Source: Ixodes scapularis (taxonomy: Eukaryota; Arthropoda; Arachnida; Ixodida; Ixodidae). Taken from it: a stretch of DNA of 64,000 bases. Below the pieces are notes generated by a model, which had not been told where the DNA came from, did no database searches, and saw only the letters and a program-made list of their open reading frames with translations. The stretch's first letter is position 1; every line of letters begins with the position of its first letter. Of the stretch, positions 1 through 11,498 are shown in pieces. The stretch spans positions 84,949,816 to 85,013,815 of the forward strand of contig NW_024609846.1 in the NCBI RefSeq assembly GCF_016920785.2, given 5' to 3'. Made by a program: the position numbers and the translations under genes.

Positions 1-2237
1 ATTTAGAAAACTAATGTAATATCCAATGTTGTTCTATTTTTTTTTTCACTAGATCTGCAGCAGATTGTCTGAAGAGAGCAACTGTGAAAACAAAATTTCC
101 AAAAAGTGATTTATTTTATGCTAACATTGCAGTGAAAAGTCAAATTTTTTGCCTTATATGTCGTCGACAAAATCTAAAATCTTTTATAAAAGACATCCAG
201 AAAGTAAAAAAAAAACAATTCCACAGTTGCATTGCCCATAAAATTTCAGTTAAGAAAAACAATGAGTGAGTCTTTCCCTTTGTCTCATTAACAAACAGAA
301 CTTTTCCTAAAGCGAAATTTGTGCCAAAAAGTGGAACGGAAAAAACTGCGTTCAAAGTACTCCAACCTCTACCTTTTCTTTAGCATTGGTGGACCGAAAA
401 TAATTAAAGAAGAAATTAACTATGCAGTGTAAACTAATGAAACTTTCTGGGAATACTCTCTAGATGTTGGTGAATGTAAATATGTCATTTTTCAAAATCA
501 ACCTTTTTTGCAGAAATGCAAGAAACTTGGCAAGACAGGAGATGGACATGTCGTCCATCTCCTCTCACACCTTGTTCTTTTTTTCTTTTTTTTTTTGCAT
601 AACTAAGTTTTGTTGGGTTGCTCGAGTTCCTAACGTTCTCTCAATCCTGAAAACATTTTGTTACTCAATATTCAAAGACAATAATATTTACCTGATCCGA
701 ACCACTTTTCCCCATCGATGGTGACCATTTGTAGGTGTACTGCATTTATATATTCCTACATGATGAGAAACAGTGCAAAAGGGACAGGACACAAAGTAGA
801 AGAAGGACACAGGACATACGCTGTTTCTCATCATCATGTCCTTCTTCTACTTTGTGTCCTGTCCCTTTTGCGCTGTTTCTCATCATGTCGTTCAACCAAC
901 CAGCCCAGCAAGGTATCCCATTATATATTCCTCAAAATGCTACAGCACAAGGTGTTACGGCAGTTTGGTGTTAGATTGAACAAAGACAATATAACTGCGA
1001 AGCAACAAAACACTCTAGCCTAAGGCAAAGAACCACCTCGTCCCTCCCATCCAATTTAAAACCGAAAAAAAGGTTTTAGAAATGAATTTTTGAAGATGTT
1101 ATTTATTATCAGCATACTCTCTTTTTGATAAAGGTCCACATGTTTCAAGTGGAAAGACACAAACCATACAGCCCGAACCACACAGCCTTTACGAACCATA
1201 CAGCTCGACCACGAGTCTGACTCACGTTTCGGTTTCGGCGCTTGTTTAGCGCGCTCTCTGGCCTGGCAGATGGCTAAACCACCCTTGTTGCTCAATTTAC
1301 CTTGGGTAGTTTGCTCGTTTGTTTTGCTGTTTGATAGAGAGAAAATGCTCCATTTGGGGCCAAGTAAAGAAAAGCAGTCGCTTGTGGACGTTCACGCTAA
1401 AACAACATGGCCTTGGCGCGGAGGTCCTCTTTAGCCGACAAAGAGATACAGATCCTTCCTTATGAAAGGAATTAATGCTCAGGCATATGTGACGACGAAT
1501 CCTTCAGCCTTTACGATTTTTAGGAATCAAACGATAGTTTGACAGGCAGTGACAGGAGCGATGAAAACAATGTAAATCCTGCAAGCTTTCCACCAACTCC
1601 AGCGTCCGCAAATCTGTGGGACTTGAACCAGAAGTCCTGACTGAGAGCCTGATATGACATCTGGAAATCGAGGAAATGTTTCTGTCTTATTTTAATCCAA
1701 ATTGCTCATTAAAAATAAAAATTTGCTGTACGTTCCTTGAAGAAAAAAATGAGTAGGCAAGGGGTGAAAGACCATAAAATAATTTTTCGACTTCTTCCTC
1801 CTCAACTCAAAAGTGAAATGAGATATTACATTGTCGTGACGTAGTATTTCGCCAGAACCAAAAGTTCTCCCAGCTGTCCGAGGGTCGGCCTTCCACAACT
1901 GGCCAGCCAGTCGGACGCATCACGGCGAAAGGAAGGAGAGCTTTCGAACGAAAAGAGGGAAGAAAGAGCCTGCTTTATTTTCAGAATTTCGTACTGAAAA
2001 GCAGACTTTTGGCTCTCTACTTTCGTGTACTAGTTTTCTCTTAACCCACTAAACAATGTGTAATTAGTAAAATCCCAATCTAAAACCATTTATTTTAGCC
2101 CAGAACTAATTCCATGGTCCCTTTAAAACAACCAAAGACGAGGGATGGCTCAGCCCACACTCGGGCAAATTCGTCCTAACTGCTCGAAACATGCTGCACA
2201 GCCCCGACCAAGCTTGGCTCCGATGAAAAGAACTCAC
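1..2237. other. left-edge intron of PRODH
   Basis: Non-coding AT-rich sequence downstream of exon 10 on the minus strand. Apart from the foldback at 759-888, no gene, RNA or recognisable element was found. The final PRODH exon was searched for here and is absent. Confidence 0.6.
759..888. repeat. foldback 1: 52-bp inverted arms
   Basis: Arms at about 759-810 and 837-888 are nearly perfect inverted copies: left begins ATGATGAGAAACAGTGC, right ends GCTGTTTCTCATCAT. The spacer is about 26 bp. The right side continues into TTCAACCAACCAGCCCA, which also follows the foldback at 26016-26115, so both belong to one dispersed family. Confidence 0.85.
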
Positions 2238-2326
2238 CCAGGGGGAAGCTGACCTGGTCGCACATGCCCAGCAGCTGGCCAAAGCAGACCACCTTGTCCG
2301 CAGGCTGGATGCCCAGCTCCTGCATT
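2238..2326 (-). CDS. PRODH: PRODH exon 10 (last exon visible)
   Basis: Joined to exon 9 it reads VKQMQELGIQPADKVVCFG then QLLGMCDQVSFPLG. This is the conserved FGQLLGMCDxxSFPLG segment. The acceptor is TGTCCCCAG and the donor GTGAGT, phase 2 in and 1 out. The next expected block (GFPVYKYVPYGP and YLSRRA) was sought on the minus strand down to base 1 and not found. Confidence 0.94.
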
Positions 2327-3067
2327 CTGGGGACATGCAGACATGCTGCTCAAGCGCAGAGCATGGGCCGGGACGCCGGTTGGACCTTACTGACACTTGC
2401 GGAAGGCCCAGGTTCCCAAGCTTCTACTTGTACTTCATTTTGTTTTAATTGCGAACATAGCGGAAGCTGCAAGAGTGAGCTTTGGGCTTTTAGCATTCCT
2501 GCCACGCACATTTGTTTGTGCGGCACAAGTGTTGTTCGGGGCAATATGATCGTGCTTGTAACATCGGCTTCGCTCATTCACGAAGTGAAATGAGCTATAT
2601 ATTTTTTGTCGATGGCAAAGGTGTCGGACCAACTTAAGAAATTATCCACCATATTAATGCACGAATGATGGTGACTGCACCATCTGCAGCTAGACTGGCA
2701 CTTTTTGCTTGCTTTTTCTTTATTATTTCCAAAAAAAACTATTTAAAAAGTAAAACCTTGTTATGCTTTTCAGGAAATTGCAAAATAAAACCGCAAAAAA
2801 CTCAGCATTTTTTTAAAACTTGTAACAGCTGATAACGATTTTGGGAGTTTGTGGACAATACAGGAATCAACTCTCATAAAAATTTTTTTCACCTTGGCTC
2901 TTGTGGCAAAGGAGGGCTAGGATAATTAGGGCATTCAAATACAGGTAGACATTTCTTGGAACTGGTATTTAAGATTGAGGGCCAATCTATCAATGCAACG
3001 AAGAAATGTCGACCTATAGGAGCAAGAAAAAATTTGGAGTCCATTGACCAAACCCAGATGCTCCCCA

Positions 3068-3192
3068 CCAGTGGCGTCACTAGGTTCAGTGGCACCCAAA
3101 AAAGCAGCGCTCCACGACACCCCCCCCTCCCCCCCCCCCCCTTCCCAGCCTTGTGGCCAACCGCCCCCCTTTGTAACGCCACTGTTCCCCAA
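3068..3192. repeat. short MITE with CAGTGGCGT / ACGCCACTG ends and poly-C core
   Basis: CAGTGGCGTCACTAGG at the left and GTAACGCCACTG at the right are inverted ends around a C-tract of about 25 bp (3121-3142). Similar pieces, with the same ends and homopolymeric C cores, occur at 37896-38235 and 46868-47056, and a single end at about 41800. The rest of intron 9 (2327-3927) holds only a pyrimidine tract at 3697-3760. Confidence 0.6.
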
Positions 3193-3927
3193 GTCAACCA
3201 CTGCTGCTGGCACGCCGGTGCAAAGTGGTGAAGTTTGGTGCAAGAGCACCAGAGCAAAGCAGGCTTGATGAGAGCAGTTTGGATCAAACAAGGACATACA
3301 CTTCTGATTTTCAGCTCTCGGGCCTAACAAGTGGCCATTACCATTTTTCATAATTATTATCTCCAACATTTGGGTAGGCACTTGCTCGGTATTTCTGGTA
3401 AGCAAAAAAAAAGTAAAGGATTTATCTATTCAATATATTTACTCAACAATCACTCAGACATACTTGTTTTTTTTATTTTATTGGCTTACTTTTCCAGTAC
3501 CTAGCACAGATCCTTTTTCTTTAAAACAAACATCCACCGAGCTTTGTTATTTGCTGGGCTCCGACAACTTAGTGACTGTTCGTGCCGAGAGAAAGTGGAC
3601 ACATGTCTATAAGGAGGGTGGTCTACAAGAGAAAATGTTCGGCAGAGCATGCAGCTGTGGCACAAGCAGAAAGAGTTTCGGGGTCCAAAAGTCCAAACTC
3701 TCTCTCTTTCTCTCCCCTCCCCCCTTTCTGCCCCCCCCCCCCCCCTCCCCCCCTCCCAATCTCCAAAAAGAAAAAGGAAATATCCAGCCCCCCTTGTAAT
3801 GCGGACAGCTCGATTTTTTTTACAAAACACAAAAGTAAAGCACAGACAAGGACACCACTGTCTCAGCAAAAGCCCCTAATCCAACCCCCCTCCCCCTGCC
3901 CCCCCTTAACTCTTCACACATACTCAC

Positions 3928-4358
3928 TGCTTGACCGCAAAACGGACGGTGTCCTCGTTGTGGGATGCCACCATGATGGCGATGGTCTTGCGCTCCTTCT
4001 GCTGTGCCACCTGCCTGAGGCACTCTGTCAGGGTTTTGTGGTAGGTGGCATTGGTGTCTTCGTAGGTGGCGTTGATGGGGTCCTCGTAGCCCAGGGTCTT
4101 GGCCCGCAGGCGCTCCTGCTCCATGTAGGCGCCCCGAACCAGCTTGGCACCGAAGAAGAAGCCTTGGCGCCGGGCCAGCTCCAGGTCTCGCACCACGTGA
4201 TCATAGGTGGTGCGTAGGTAGCACTGGTACGTGTTGAAGATGATTGCTTTCTCCCGGTTGTACTTGCGCATCAGCTCCATGGTGATGCGGCTGATGCCTG
4301 GCTGGAAGTATGTCTGCTCTGCGTCCACCATCACCCGCACACCCTTCTCCTGGGCTGT
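3928..4358 (-). CDS. PRODH: PRODH exon 9 (catalytic core)
   Basis: The largest exon (431 nt). In order it carries TAQEKGVRVMVDAEQTYFQP (the aspartate strand of the barrel), IFNTYQCYL, then GAKLVRGAYMEQER, GYEDPINATYEDTNATYH and MVASHNEDTVRFA. These are the most conserved FAD- and substrate-site blocks of PRODH. The acceptor is CTTCCCCAG, giving phase 0. It ends AAG CA in phase 2 at GTGAGT. Confidence 0.97.
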
Positions 4359-4422
4359 CTGGGGAAGTAGGCTTCATCAGTCCCTCCGCCATTCGTGTCT
4401 CCGATCTCCGATTTGGATGGCC

Positions 4423-5795
4423 TTAAAGAGGCACTGACAGGGTATTTATGCTCGCCGAGGTTTTCATTTGAACATGACCTATACAGTCGAACCCGTTTAC
4501 AACGAACAGCAGGAAACGCTATGATCAGTTCGATATAGCAAGTAGTTCGATATAGCAAAAACCATTTACAACGAACTTCCACGATGCGTTCGTTGTAAAA
4601 TGAAAACTTCTCTTCCTTTCTCATCTCTTCATTTCTGCCTTGTAACAACGCGCTGAATTTTTTTTTATTTTGCATGCGTGCAAAGCTTTTTTTTTTTTTT
4701 TGCTTATCTTTTTTGAATTGCTTCTTTTCGTAGGCAAACGCTTTGGGACGAAAAGTCTTTTTTTTTCTGTGCGTCCATGCAGAGTGTATTTTTTAGCATT
4801 GCTCCCCTTCTGAATCGCATCTCTTCGCTCAATTCTGTTCGCAACTTGAGCTTCAGGAATTTTCTTTCCTTCTTACTTATTTTTGGGGGGAAGGAACAGG
4901 CTAGAAAACAATTGTTTGCGCGCTTTTGAAAGCCTTCCCGGGGGAAAAAGTTTGATATAGCCTATATGTTGTTCGTTATAGAAAGTACTTTTTACATGCA
5001 TTTTTTTTAAAATTTTCTGCGAGTTCGATATCGACAATAATTCGCTGTACGTGGGTTCGTTCTAAACGGGTTTCAGTGTAGAGCCCGAACACTAAGAAAA
5101 TAGTTTGCAGCTCAAAATTCGTTTCCTTTCCGATCGAAAATTGGCCAGTTTCAGTCGCGCTCACTCTCTTTTTCATGGCCATGTGGCATTCAACTACGTG
5201 TACCAAGTACACTCGAAGTCGTGGGTCTTCTAAGGCACACATTCAATATTACAAATAGAAAAGAATACAAGCCCCATTTTTGTGGCCTCCAAAACACTGC
5301 AAATACGTTGATTGAAAAAAAAAAATGTTGCACAGATCACAGGAAGTACATGTACATTCTTAATATGGCAACATACTGCGGGCTCGACGACGCGGTGCCG
5401 GCGCACGACGGACCAACATTGCGACGGACGTGGGGCTGCTGCTTCCGAACTGTCGTTCATGCTGTCGGCCAATCAATCTCGAAGAGCAGGACATTGAGTA
5501 GAAGGAATATAGGTCCGAAACAACTGCACGACAAATGGTGCACGCAACTTCTTTTCGTCTGCTTCACATGCCGGAGAAGCGGAGAAAAAAGAAAATGCGG
5601 TAGGGTGTAGCCACGTGACTTTTAGCCATGAGCTTCCGTGCTCATGTTTCAGTTTTAAGCAGTTTAGGTTTTTGGCTTGATTAAAAATATACGTGACTCT
5701 TCAGCAAAATATTGATTGGGTGGTGTCGGACACCATATTAAATCGCCCGGCAAAAAATCAAAAAGCATTTTTGGGGGGTGTCAGTGTTTCTTTAA
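4423..5795. mobile_element. TTAA-flanked MITE, family B, copy 1 (interrupted)
   Basis: The left end is TTAAAGAGGCACTGACAGGG and the right end is GGTGTCAGTGTTTCTTTAA. The body matches copies at 17530-19297 and 56444-57001, and in inverted orientation at about 6950-7421. A pogo-like MITE (4482-5080) is inserted 60 bp from the left end; without it the copy is about 770 bp. No transposase is encoded. TTAA target sites suggest a piggyBac-type origin, which is an inference. Confidence 0.8.
4482..5080. mobile_element. pogo-like TA-flanked MITE 1, nested
   Basis: Inverted ends TACAGTCGAACCCGTTTAC and (reverse complement of the right end) TACACTGAAACCCGTTTAG continue into AACGAAC on both sides. A TA flanks each end. 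The termini resemble those of pogo/Tigger elements, which begin CAGT and carry AACGAA-type subterminal motifs. The element is AT-rich and non-coding, and sits inside a TTAA element. Confidence 0.8.
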
Positions 5796-6949
5796 AAAAC
5801 AACTCCGCTTTATTTTTGTTTTTAAAAAAAACAATGCAGTCTTCTTCAGTGTCACTTAGGAAGACCAGACGTCAAATATTACAGCCTAGCTCTGTCTCAA
5901 TTTTTCTTAAACAGTCCATTAAACTTTGCAATGCGCCAAGTTGCCGAAATTGGCTGACTCTAGAAGGCGAATTGAGGTGCAACCAACAGCACAGTCAGGG
6001 CTACAGCATTGGCGTAGCTAACATTGAGCTAAACGTCATCACCATTGCCCCTTTTTGTTTGTTTTTACTTCTCCGGGCAAGCGTAAAGGGTGACACCAGC
6101 AACGTTTCCCCTCGACGCTGAGCGGTGTCTACGGGATTGGCGAACAAGCTTGCGCTGCGCTTCTTAAAAGCCGTTCGGCCATCCCGTTTTACCGCCGTCT
6201 CCTGCGTCACAACCGCCTTCGTCATCTCACTGTTTTGTGATTAATGTCCCTTGGACTTTTGTTCACACTACAAGCGCAAATTAATGCTGCTGTTGTGCAG
6301 ACATTGTCGAATGGCATAAACGCCAAAACGCGGTGAAGAGTGCAGTGCAGATGACACTTCCGCCTGGCACATGCCCACCCCAACACAGGCCCACTGGCCT
6401 GCCCCGATTCCACCTGTCATTGTGTAGAGGAGCACGTCACATCTTCTACCACGTAATAGCCATTTTTTTTTTTTGCGGCCCTAGGCAAATGTCGTTAGAT
6501 GGAGCTGAAGTTTCAGTTTCAATTTGTGCTCAAGTTTAAAGTAAGTTTTCACAATAATATATCTCACTTTTTCGCAAAGCAAATGACGTAGTTTTTATTA
6601 GTGCTTTTTAATATAAAATCACTTATAATCCCAAAATTTTCTGAATTGAGCGGAGCTGCCCTTTAAGAAGGCCTGTTGTAGCAATTGATTGATTAAAGAC
6701 TGGTTACGACTAAGTAATTACAATCTCTTGTGATTTCTTACGATGAGAGAATGCACTGGCATGCTGGCACCATCTATGAGGTGACCCTGGAACTGCACTT
6801 CACCAAAGCAAAGGTCAATTGTGTGTATTATCTATGAAAAATGGTTGTAGATAGCGCCAGTGTGTATTTTCGTACTGAGAGACCACAAGCAGTTTTAATG
6901 CACTCAGCCATAAGTAGTCGCAATTGTGTGAACCAGCCTTGAAAAAACA

Positions 6950-7421
6950 TTAACACCCTCCCAAATGTTTCAATGTAGCGGCTCCATGTCCATCGCAACG
7001 TTGGTCCATCGTGCGCCGCCATCGCGTCGTCCAGTCCACGGCACATCGCCATATTGAGAATGACACATACATGCACTTCCTGTGATCTGTGCAACATTTT
7101 TTTTTTCGGTCAACATATTTGCAGCTTTTTTGGGGGCCACAAAAATGGAGTTCATATTCTTTTCTACCTTTAATATTGAATGTGTGTCTTAGATGACCTA
7201 CGACATTGAATATATTTGGTACACATAATTTGAATGCCACATGACCATAGAAGAGAGAGTGAGCGCAACTGAAACCGGCCAATTCTCGAACAGCGGTTTT
7301 CGGGCGTAAAGGAAACGAATTTCAAACTGCAAATAGTGTTCTGGGTAGATGGGCTCTTATAAATCACATTCAAATAAAAACCGTTGCGAGCGTACTAAAT
7401 ACCCTGTCAGTGCCCCTTTAA
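6950..7421. mobile_element. TTAA MITE family B, partial inverted copy
   Basis: Ends at ACCCTGTCAGTGCCCCTTTAA (7401-7421). Reading leftward it matches 4423-5480 of copy 1 in reverse, including the segment GGTCCATCGTGCGCCGCC. Only one terminus is clear; the other may lie near 6840. The remaining intron 8 sequence (5796-6949 and 7422-7933) shows no gene. Confidence 0.7.
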
Positions 7422-7933
7422 GACAGCCTGCCCTAACAAGCATTCAATTAATACACACACACTTGCGAACGTAACTGTGTGGGCAATGCCCCAGCGGCAG
7501 AGCCCTCGAGACAGAAAAACAGACATTTTAATCGAACAACTGGTCTTGCCAAAGAAAATAACCTCGCCAAACCCCGACCCCTTTCCCAACACTCGAGAAA
7601 AACTGAGGTAGCAACAGAGCACAAACTCTGGTCTATACAAATCGGTACTAATATAAGTATAATACACTAATAAAATAAATAGGCATAAAAAATAATATCT
7701 GAAGACGGTAACAGTTGCTAGAAAAAAGGGAAAATCTAACACTGAGGTGAGGCAACTGCCATCAGGTTATTTAGAGTGATTTCCACTCCTACAAGTAACT
7801 GCAGCAGTTCCTCATAAAAAAGTCAAGACAACATAGTAGGGACCTCTGCAATAAAGGCGTTCGGGTCACTTCGAGTTACCGACACCTTTTGGCACCTAAA
7901 CTAGTTGTAAAGACGATTCAGAGCGGGCCTCAC

Positions 7934-8026
7934 CCTGGCTATCGTGTGGACCCGGCGCATCATGTTGCGGAACATCTCCTCTTCTTCCTCGGTCAGGGCA
8001 GAAATGATGGGCTCCATCCGTCCCGT
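7934..8026 (-). CDS. PRODH: PRODH exon 8
   Basis: A 93-nt, phase-0 exon of 31 codons reading TGRMEPIISALTEEEEEMF then RNMMRRVHTIAR. It matches the TGxxEPLxxxxTEEEE helix that precedes the catalytic core in animal PRODH. The acceptor is TTTTGTGCAG and the donor GTGAGG. Confidence 0.94.
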
Positions 8027-8402
8027 CTGCACAAAAGACGACAACCTTTGCCAACCTGGGGTTGCAGGACGCGGGTCATAATTGGGTGCTTTTGACAAGT
8101 AGCGGCCTTCTTTGCGGTACCAAATGCCGTGACCTTGCTTGTTTTAGGAACAAAAATGGAAACTCTGAGCGGACGAACCAATTGAAAAACTCAAGAGCCG
8201 GTCTGGGCCCATTGACTCAATTAACCAAACCGGGCCTGGCCCACCTAAAGCGAGCCGACAATGGAAAATTAAACATATCTTGGCCTGGATCTAGCTTGGA
8301 CCCGACTCGGGCCAGCCCCGAAAACAATGTGCGCGGCTTGGCACGGGCAGAGCTCCAGTCTTGTGCCAACGGCCAGTTTACATCCGAGGCTGTGCGGGTG
8401 TA

Positions 8403-8625
8403 GCCCGAAACAACCCATTCCCGTTTGAACCCGTCCTGTTTTGACCCATTCCCGAAACGACCTTTCCGTTTGAACCTGTCCCGTTTCGACCCATTCCCGA
8501 AACGACCTTCCCGTTTAAACCTGTCCCATTTTAACCCGTTCCCAAAACGCCCTTCATGTTTGAACCCGTAGCCAAGACGTATTTTGCGTTTGAATTTGTC
8601 CCGTTTGAACCCGTTGGTATAAAGC
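8403..8625. repeat. 45-bp minisatellite in PRODH intron 7
   Basis: About four to five degenerate units of 45 bp carry TTTGAACCCGTCCCGTTT, GACCCATTCCCGAAACGAC and CTTCCCG. Because 45 is a multiple of three, the minus strand stays open and shows a 15-residue repeat (RFGNGSKRDRFKREG-like), which is a by-product. A related array in the opposite orientation lies at 9775-9905. Confidence 0.8.
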
Positions 8626-9029
8626 CCCGCACATCTCAACCTCTTCGCGAAAAGTGTCCATCGTTCTAATCCTGGTTTGCGCAGTTTTTCTGCTTAAGAA
8701 TATGTCCCAAAATCATGTTAATGCAATTAATGCAAAGGTGCAGGCAAGCAATTCAGTTATGTTGGGAAATATTTTTGCTTGTGTAACTACGAAATGGACT
8801 ATGTACACTGCGTGACAACGTTATTACGAACACGATGTTGGCGATTTTTCGAATTTTACTTCGAAATGGTATTAGAAGGTACCACATTTTACCGCTTAGG
8901 TTAGTGGCCCAGATGAGCACTTTCAGAACACATATATAATATTGATGGCAGTCAGATTTGTTTTAGACAAACAGGTAAAACCAACAATCGCTTGTTCGCG
9001 CTAACGGTTTCGCGCTCTGTACAATAACA

Positions 9030-9193
9030 AGGAGCTTTCGTAGACCGTTTTCAACGTCACGCGACGCTCCTCCACAACCCGCTACGATACCCAGAACTCT
9101 ACAGTCAAGGCCATCGGCGCACAGGCACAGTAGCGGCTTCTTCGTTGCGGAGGGCCTAGTGAAAGGGGAAACACGGTCACCAAAAACTCCCTA
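9030..9193. mobile_element. MITE family G, copy 1
   Basis: Starts GGAGCTTTCGTAGACCGTTT and ends GGTCACCAAAAACTCCCTAA. It matches the 18562-18728 copy over most of its length, including the GGCTTCTTCGTTGCGGAGGG segment. It is non-coding. Confidence 0.7.
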
Positions 9194-9198
9194 ATAAA

Positions 9199-9312
9199 GT
9201 CTTAGAGTAACGCAGGCAAGCGCTTTGAGTAAGCGAAAATTAGCGTTGCCTGAGTTTTTATATTGCGACGCTATTTTTTAGGTTACCCAAAGCGCTTGCG
9301 TGCGTTATTCTA
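9199..9312. repeat. small palindromic MITE
   Basis: Arms of about 32 bp: TCTTAGAGTAACGCAGGCAA (left) against TTGCGTGCGTTATTCTAAAA (right), both with AGCGCTTTG/CAAAGCGCT inside. It is adjacent to family G copy 1. Confidence 0.65.
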
Positions 9313-9774
9313 AAACATCCTTATATTGAACGGGATATTTTTAAAAGTGATAAATCAGGCAGGCTGACGGGCATATGATTGCGACTTCATTTTCTTACAA
9401 ATTAAAACACAGAACCGTCGTGTACACAGGCAAAAATCATAAACCACAAAATGCTATCACCTTGGTTGAGGAAGTTGAGCAGGAAAATCGCGCAATCAGA
9501 AAGGCGACACTCCAGTTGTGATAGTTTGCGGCGGACACCTCGCCCGCACGGCACCACCATTTGCAAGCTGCTGCAGCGATATCCTTGTCAAGGCCTCATC
9601 CCGTTTGCAAGTCAATGAAGTTGTAAATGTTCAGGTGAGCCCCCCCTGACACAGTGTTTATCTTACGGTGCCATGTAGGTTGTTTCGGGAGAGGGAGAAG
9701 TGATGTGAGCAAGGAGAACAGACACTGGACACTTGAACCTAATCAACTGTTAACGAACAATACAAACGAACCGA

Positions 9775-9905
9775 ACAATGGCCAAAGTGGGAAGGTGGTT
9801 TCAGGAAAGGGCGAAATGGGAAAGGATGAAACGAGAAGGTCGTTTCGAGCCGGGTCGAAACCGGAAGGTACAAACGGGAAGGTTGTATTGGGAATGGGTC
9901 GAAAC
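9775..9905. repeat. degenerate minisatellite, inverted relative to 8403-8625
   Basis: Repeats of the GGGAAGGT, GGTTTC, GGTCGAAACC type are the complement of the 45-bp array at 8403-8625. The two arrays face each other across intron 7, ending about 70 bp from exon 7. Confidence 0.65.
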
Positions 9906-9976
9906 TGGAACCACCGGCTGTGCAGCTGGTCGAGTTTGTAGTGTGAGGTGGTGGCTGGACAACAAGTCCCACCCAC

Positions 9977-10058
9977 CTGCAGGTTGGGAACCTTGAAGAG
10001 ATCCGAGATAAAGTGGTTGGTGTCCACCAGGCCGCTCCAAGAGAAGATGTTCATCAGG
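9977..10058 (-). CDS. PRODH: PRODH exon 7
   Basis: Encodes LMNIFSWSGLVDTNHF then ISDLFKVPNLQ, matching the vertebrate block LLDWNSLID...VPNVQ. The acceptor is GTCTTGTGCAG and the donor GTGGGT; phase 2 in, 0 out. The 82-nt length fits both neighbours. Confidence 0.93.
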
Positions 10059-10800
10059 CTGCACAAGACAACAGGCACATCACTCCAAGACCTCCAAAAA
10101 CAACCTGTGCTGCTGAAGCTTCTAAAGAAGCCGCTTGCGGGCTGGTAAGATTTGAAGTTGAGGGCAGAGAACTTGTCGCCAGAAATGTGATAAAACAAGT
10201 TAAAGCAATTCAGTCTTGGAGACTGCTCAAGCTTTGTTGATTCAGTCGTGCCCCATTATACCACCGCCCAACAAACCAAGTTTCCGCGTAACCAAACGGC
10301 ACAACTCGGGAATGGACATTGTTAACACTCGCTCAACCCTGATCCTACTAACCGAGCAATTCTTCCCCTGAAAACAGTTCAGAAGCCAGACAGAAATTTG
10401 GACAAGTGAGACTCGACTTTGTCGACAAAACAAGCGGATTTTGAGCCGGATGGGGCTAGATCGGATGCAGTCCCCTCACCAGGGTTCTGCACGACAAAAT
10501 AAAATAAAGAGCTTGTGCCCCCTACAAATGTCGCATTGTGGGACCGATTAACCTTTCTAAAGCAAAAGCATGCAGGGCTCAGAATAGCTCATCTCCACAG
10601 TTTCTGCCATAGCATAGGCTAAAAAAAAGATAAAGTGAGAATACAGCACAGACGTCTTAAACCAAGGGGGGAAAGACAACAGGTTGGAAGGGACAAGTTA
10701 CAGGTGACAAGAGGTTAGAAGGATGTCTCGTGCCGTGCCGTCCGTTCTGTCCCCACTCACCGTGGTCGACGCGTCGGGGAAAGATGGGCCGTAAATGTAT

Positions 10801-11272
10801 TGTGCCTGGAATGCATCTTTGACTGGCATGTTTGCCGTGTCGTAGAAAGTGGTCCCTCGATTTTTACATGACGAAGACACTCGCATTCTCTCTTAATTTT
10901 TGCCGAAACTTCTACGCCCGACCGCCAGGATCGCGACGTCCGATGGCACGACACTCCGGCTTTGGCAACGCCATTTGTTGCCACTTTGAGACCCCTTTCA
11001 ACGCGTGGGTGAAAGAGGATGCAATGCGGAGCGCAAGTTGGTCTGCTCATTGCACAAGGGTTGCAATGATATCAGAACGCCAAGCTCTTATTGGCCGATT
11101 AAAAAATAGTGGGTAGACCTCGAGGCCTCTAGCGTTGAGGTTTTTACCCGCTGTCCTTCCGATCAAAACCAATCAAAGATCGGTGTCGTTTTGACGTCAC
11201 CGCAACTACAGCGCAAGGAGCAGACGGCTTGCTCTCCGCATACACACCAGTCAGAGATGCGTTCCAGGCACT
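10801..11272. mobile_element. TIR element family X, copy 1
   Basis: The left end GTGCCTGGAATGCATCTTTG and right end AGAGATGCGTTCCAGGCAC are inverted. The body shares CGCCAGGATCGCGACGTCCG-like sequence with copy 2 at 14672-15082. Copy 1 ends 45 bp from PRODH exon 6. A partial relative lies at about 25783-25885. The rest of intron 6 shows nothing recognisable. Confidence 0.7.
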
Positions 11273-11316
11273 GCAGTGCCAGAGTACTCATGGGCAAGCG
11301 TGGAGAAGGCACTCAC

Positions 11317-11498
11317 CCGTTGCGGTCGAAGTCCATCCTCTGCAGCCACTGCTCAAACGCCTTCCTCTCGCTGGGCGACACCTGCACCTTCTGCTCAATG
11401 TTCGACGGCGTCACCGCGGACAGGGCCATCGCCTTGTCTGCCCCGGTCACCTCCCGGAAGAACTTGCGCGTGTGCACCACCACTTCGCTCAGCTGGAT
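11317..11498 (-). CDS. PRODH: PRODH exon 6
   Basis: Starts in phase 0 after CCCGCTGCAG and reads IQLSEVVVHTRKFFREVTG, then continues through NIEQKVQVSPSERKAFEQWL to RMDFDRNG. It aligns with the variable helical insertion of animal PRODH (vertebrate LQFSDVLTKWRRFFHQM). It ends in phase 2 before GTGAGT. The open frame upstream of the acceptor is intron. The inverted end of a MITE copy (10801-11272) lies about 45 bp past the donor. Confidence 0.92.

Noticed and set aside
3582..4217. 211-codon plus-strand open frame
   Set aside because: It is antisense to PRODH exon 9 and otherwise covers a pyrimidine-rich low-complexity tract.
8217..8639. Minus-strand frame encoding a 15-residue repeat
   Set aside because: A 45-bp minisatellite automatically gives a repeated open frame; there is no start context, neighbour or homology.
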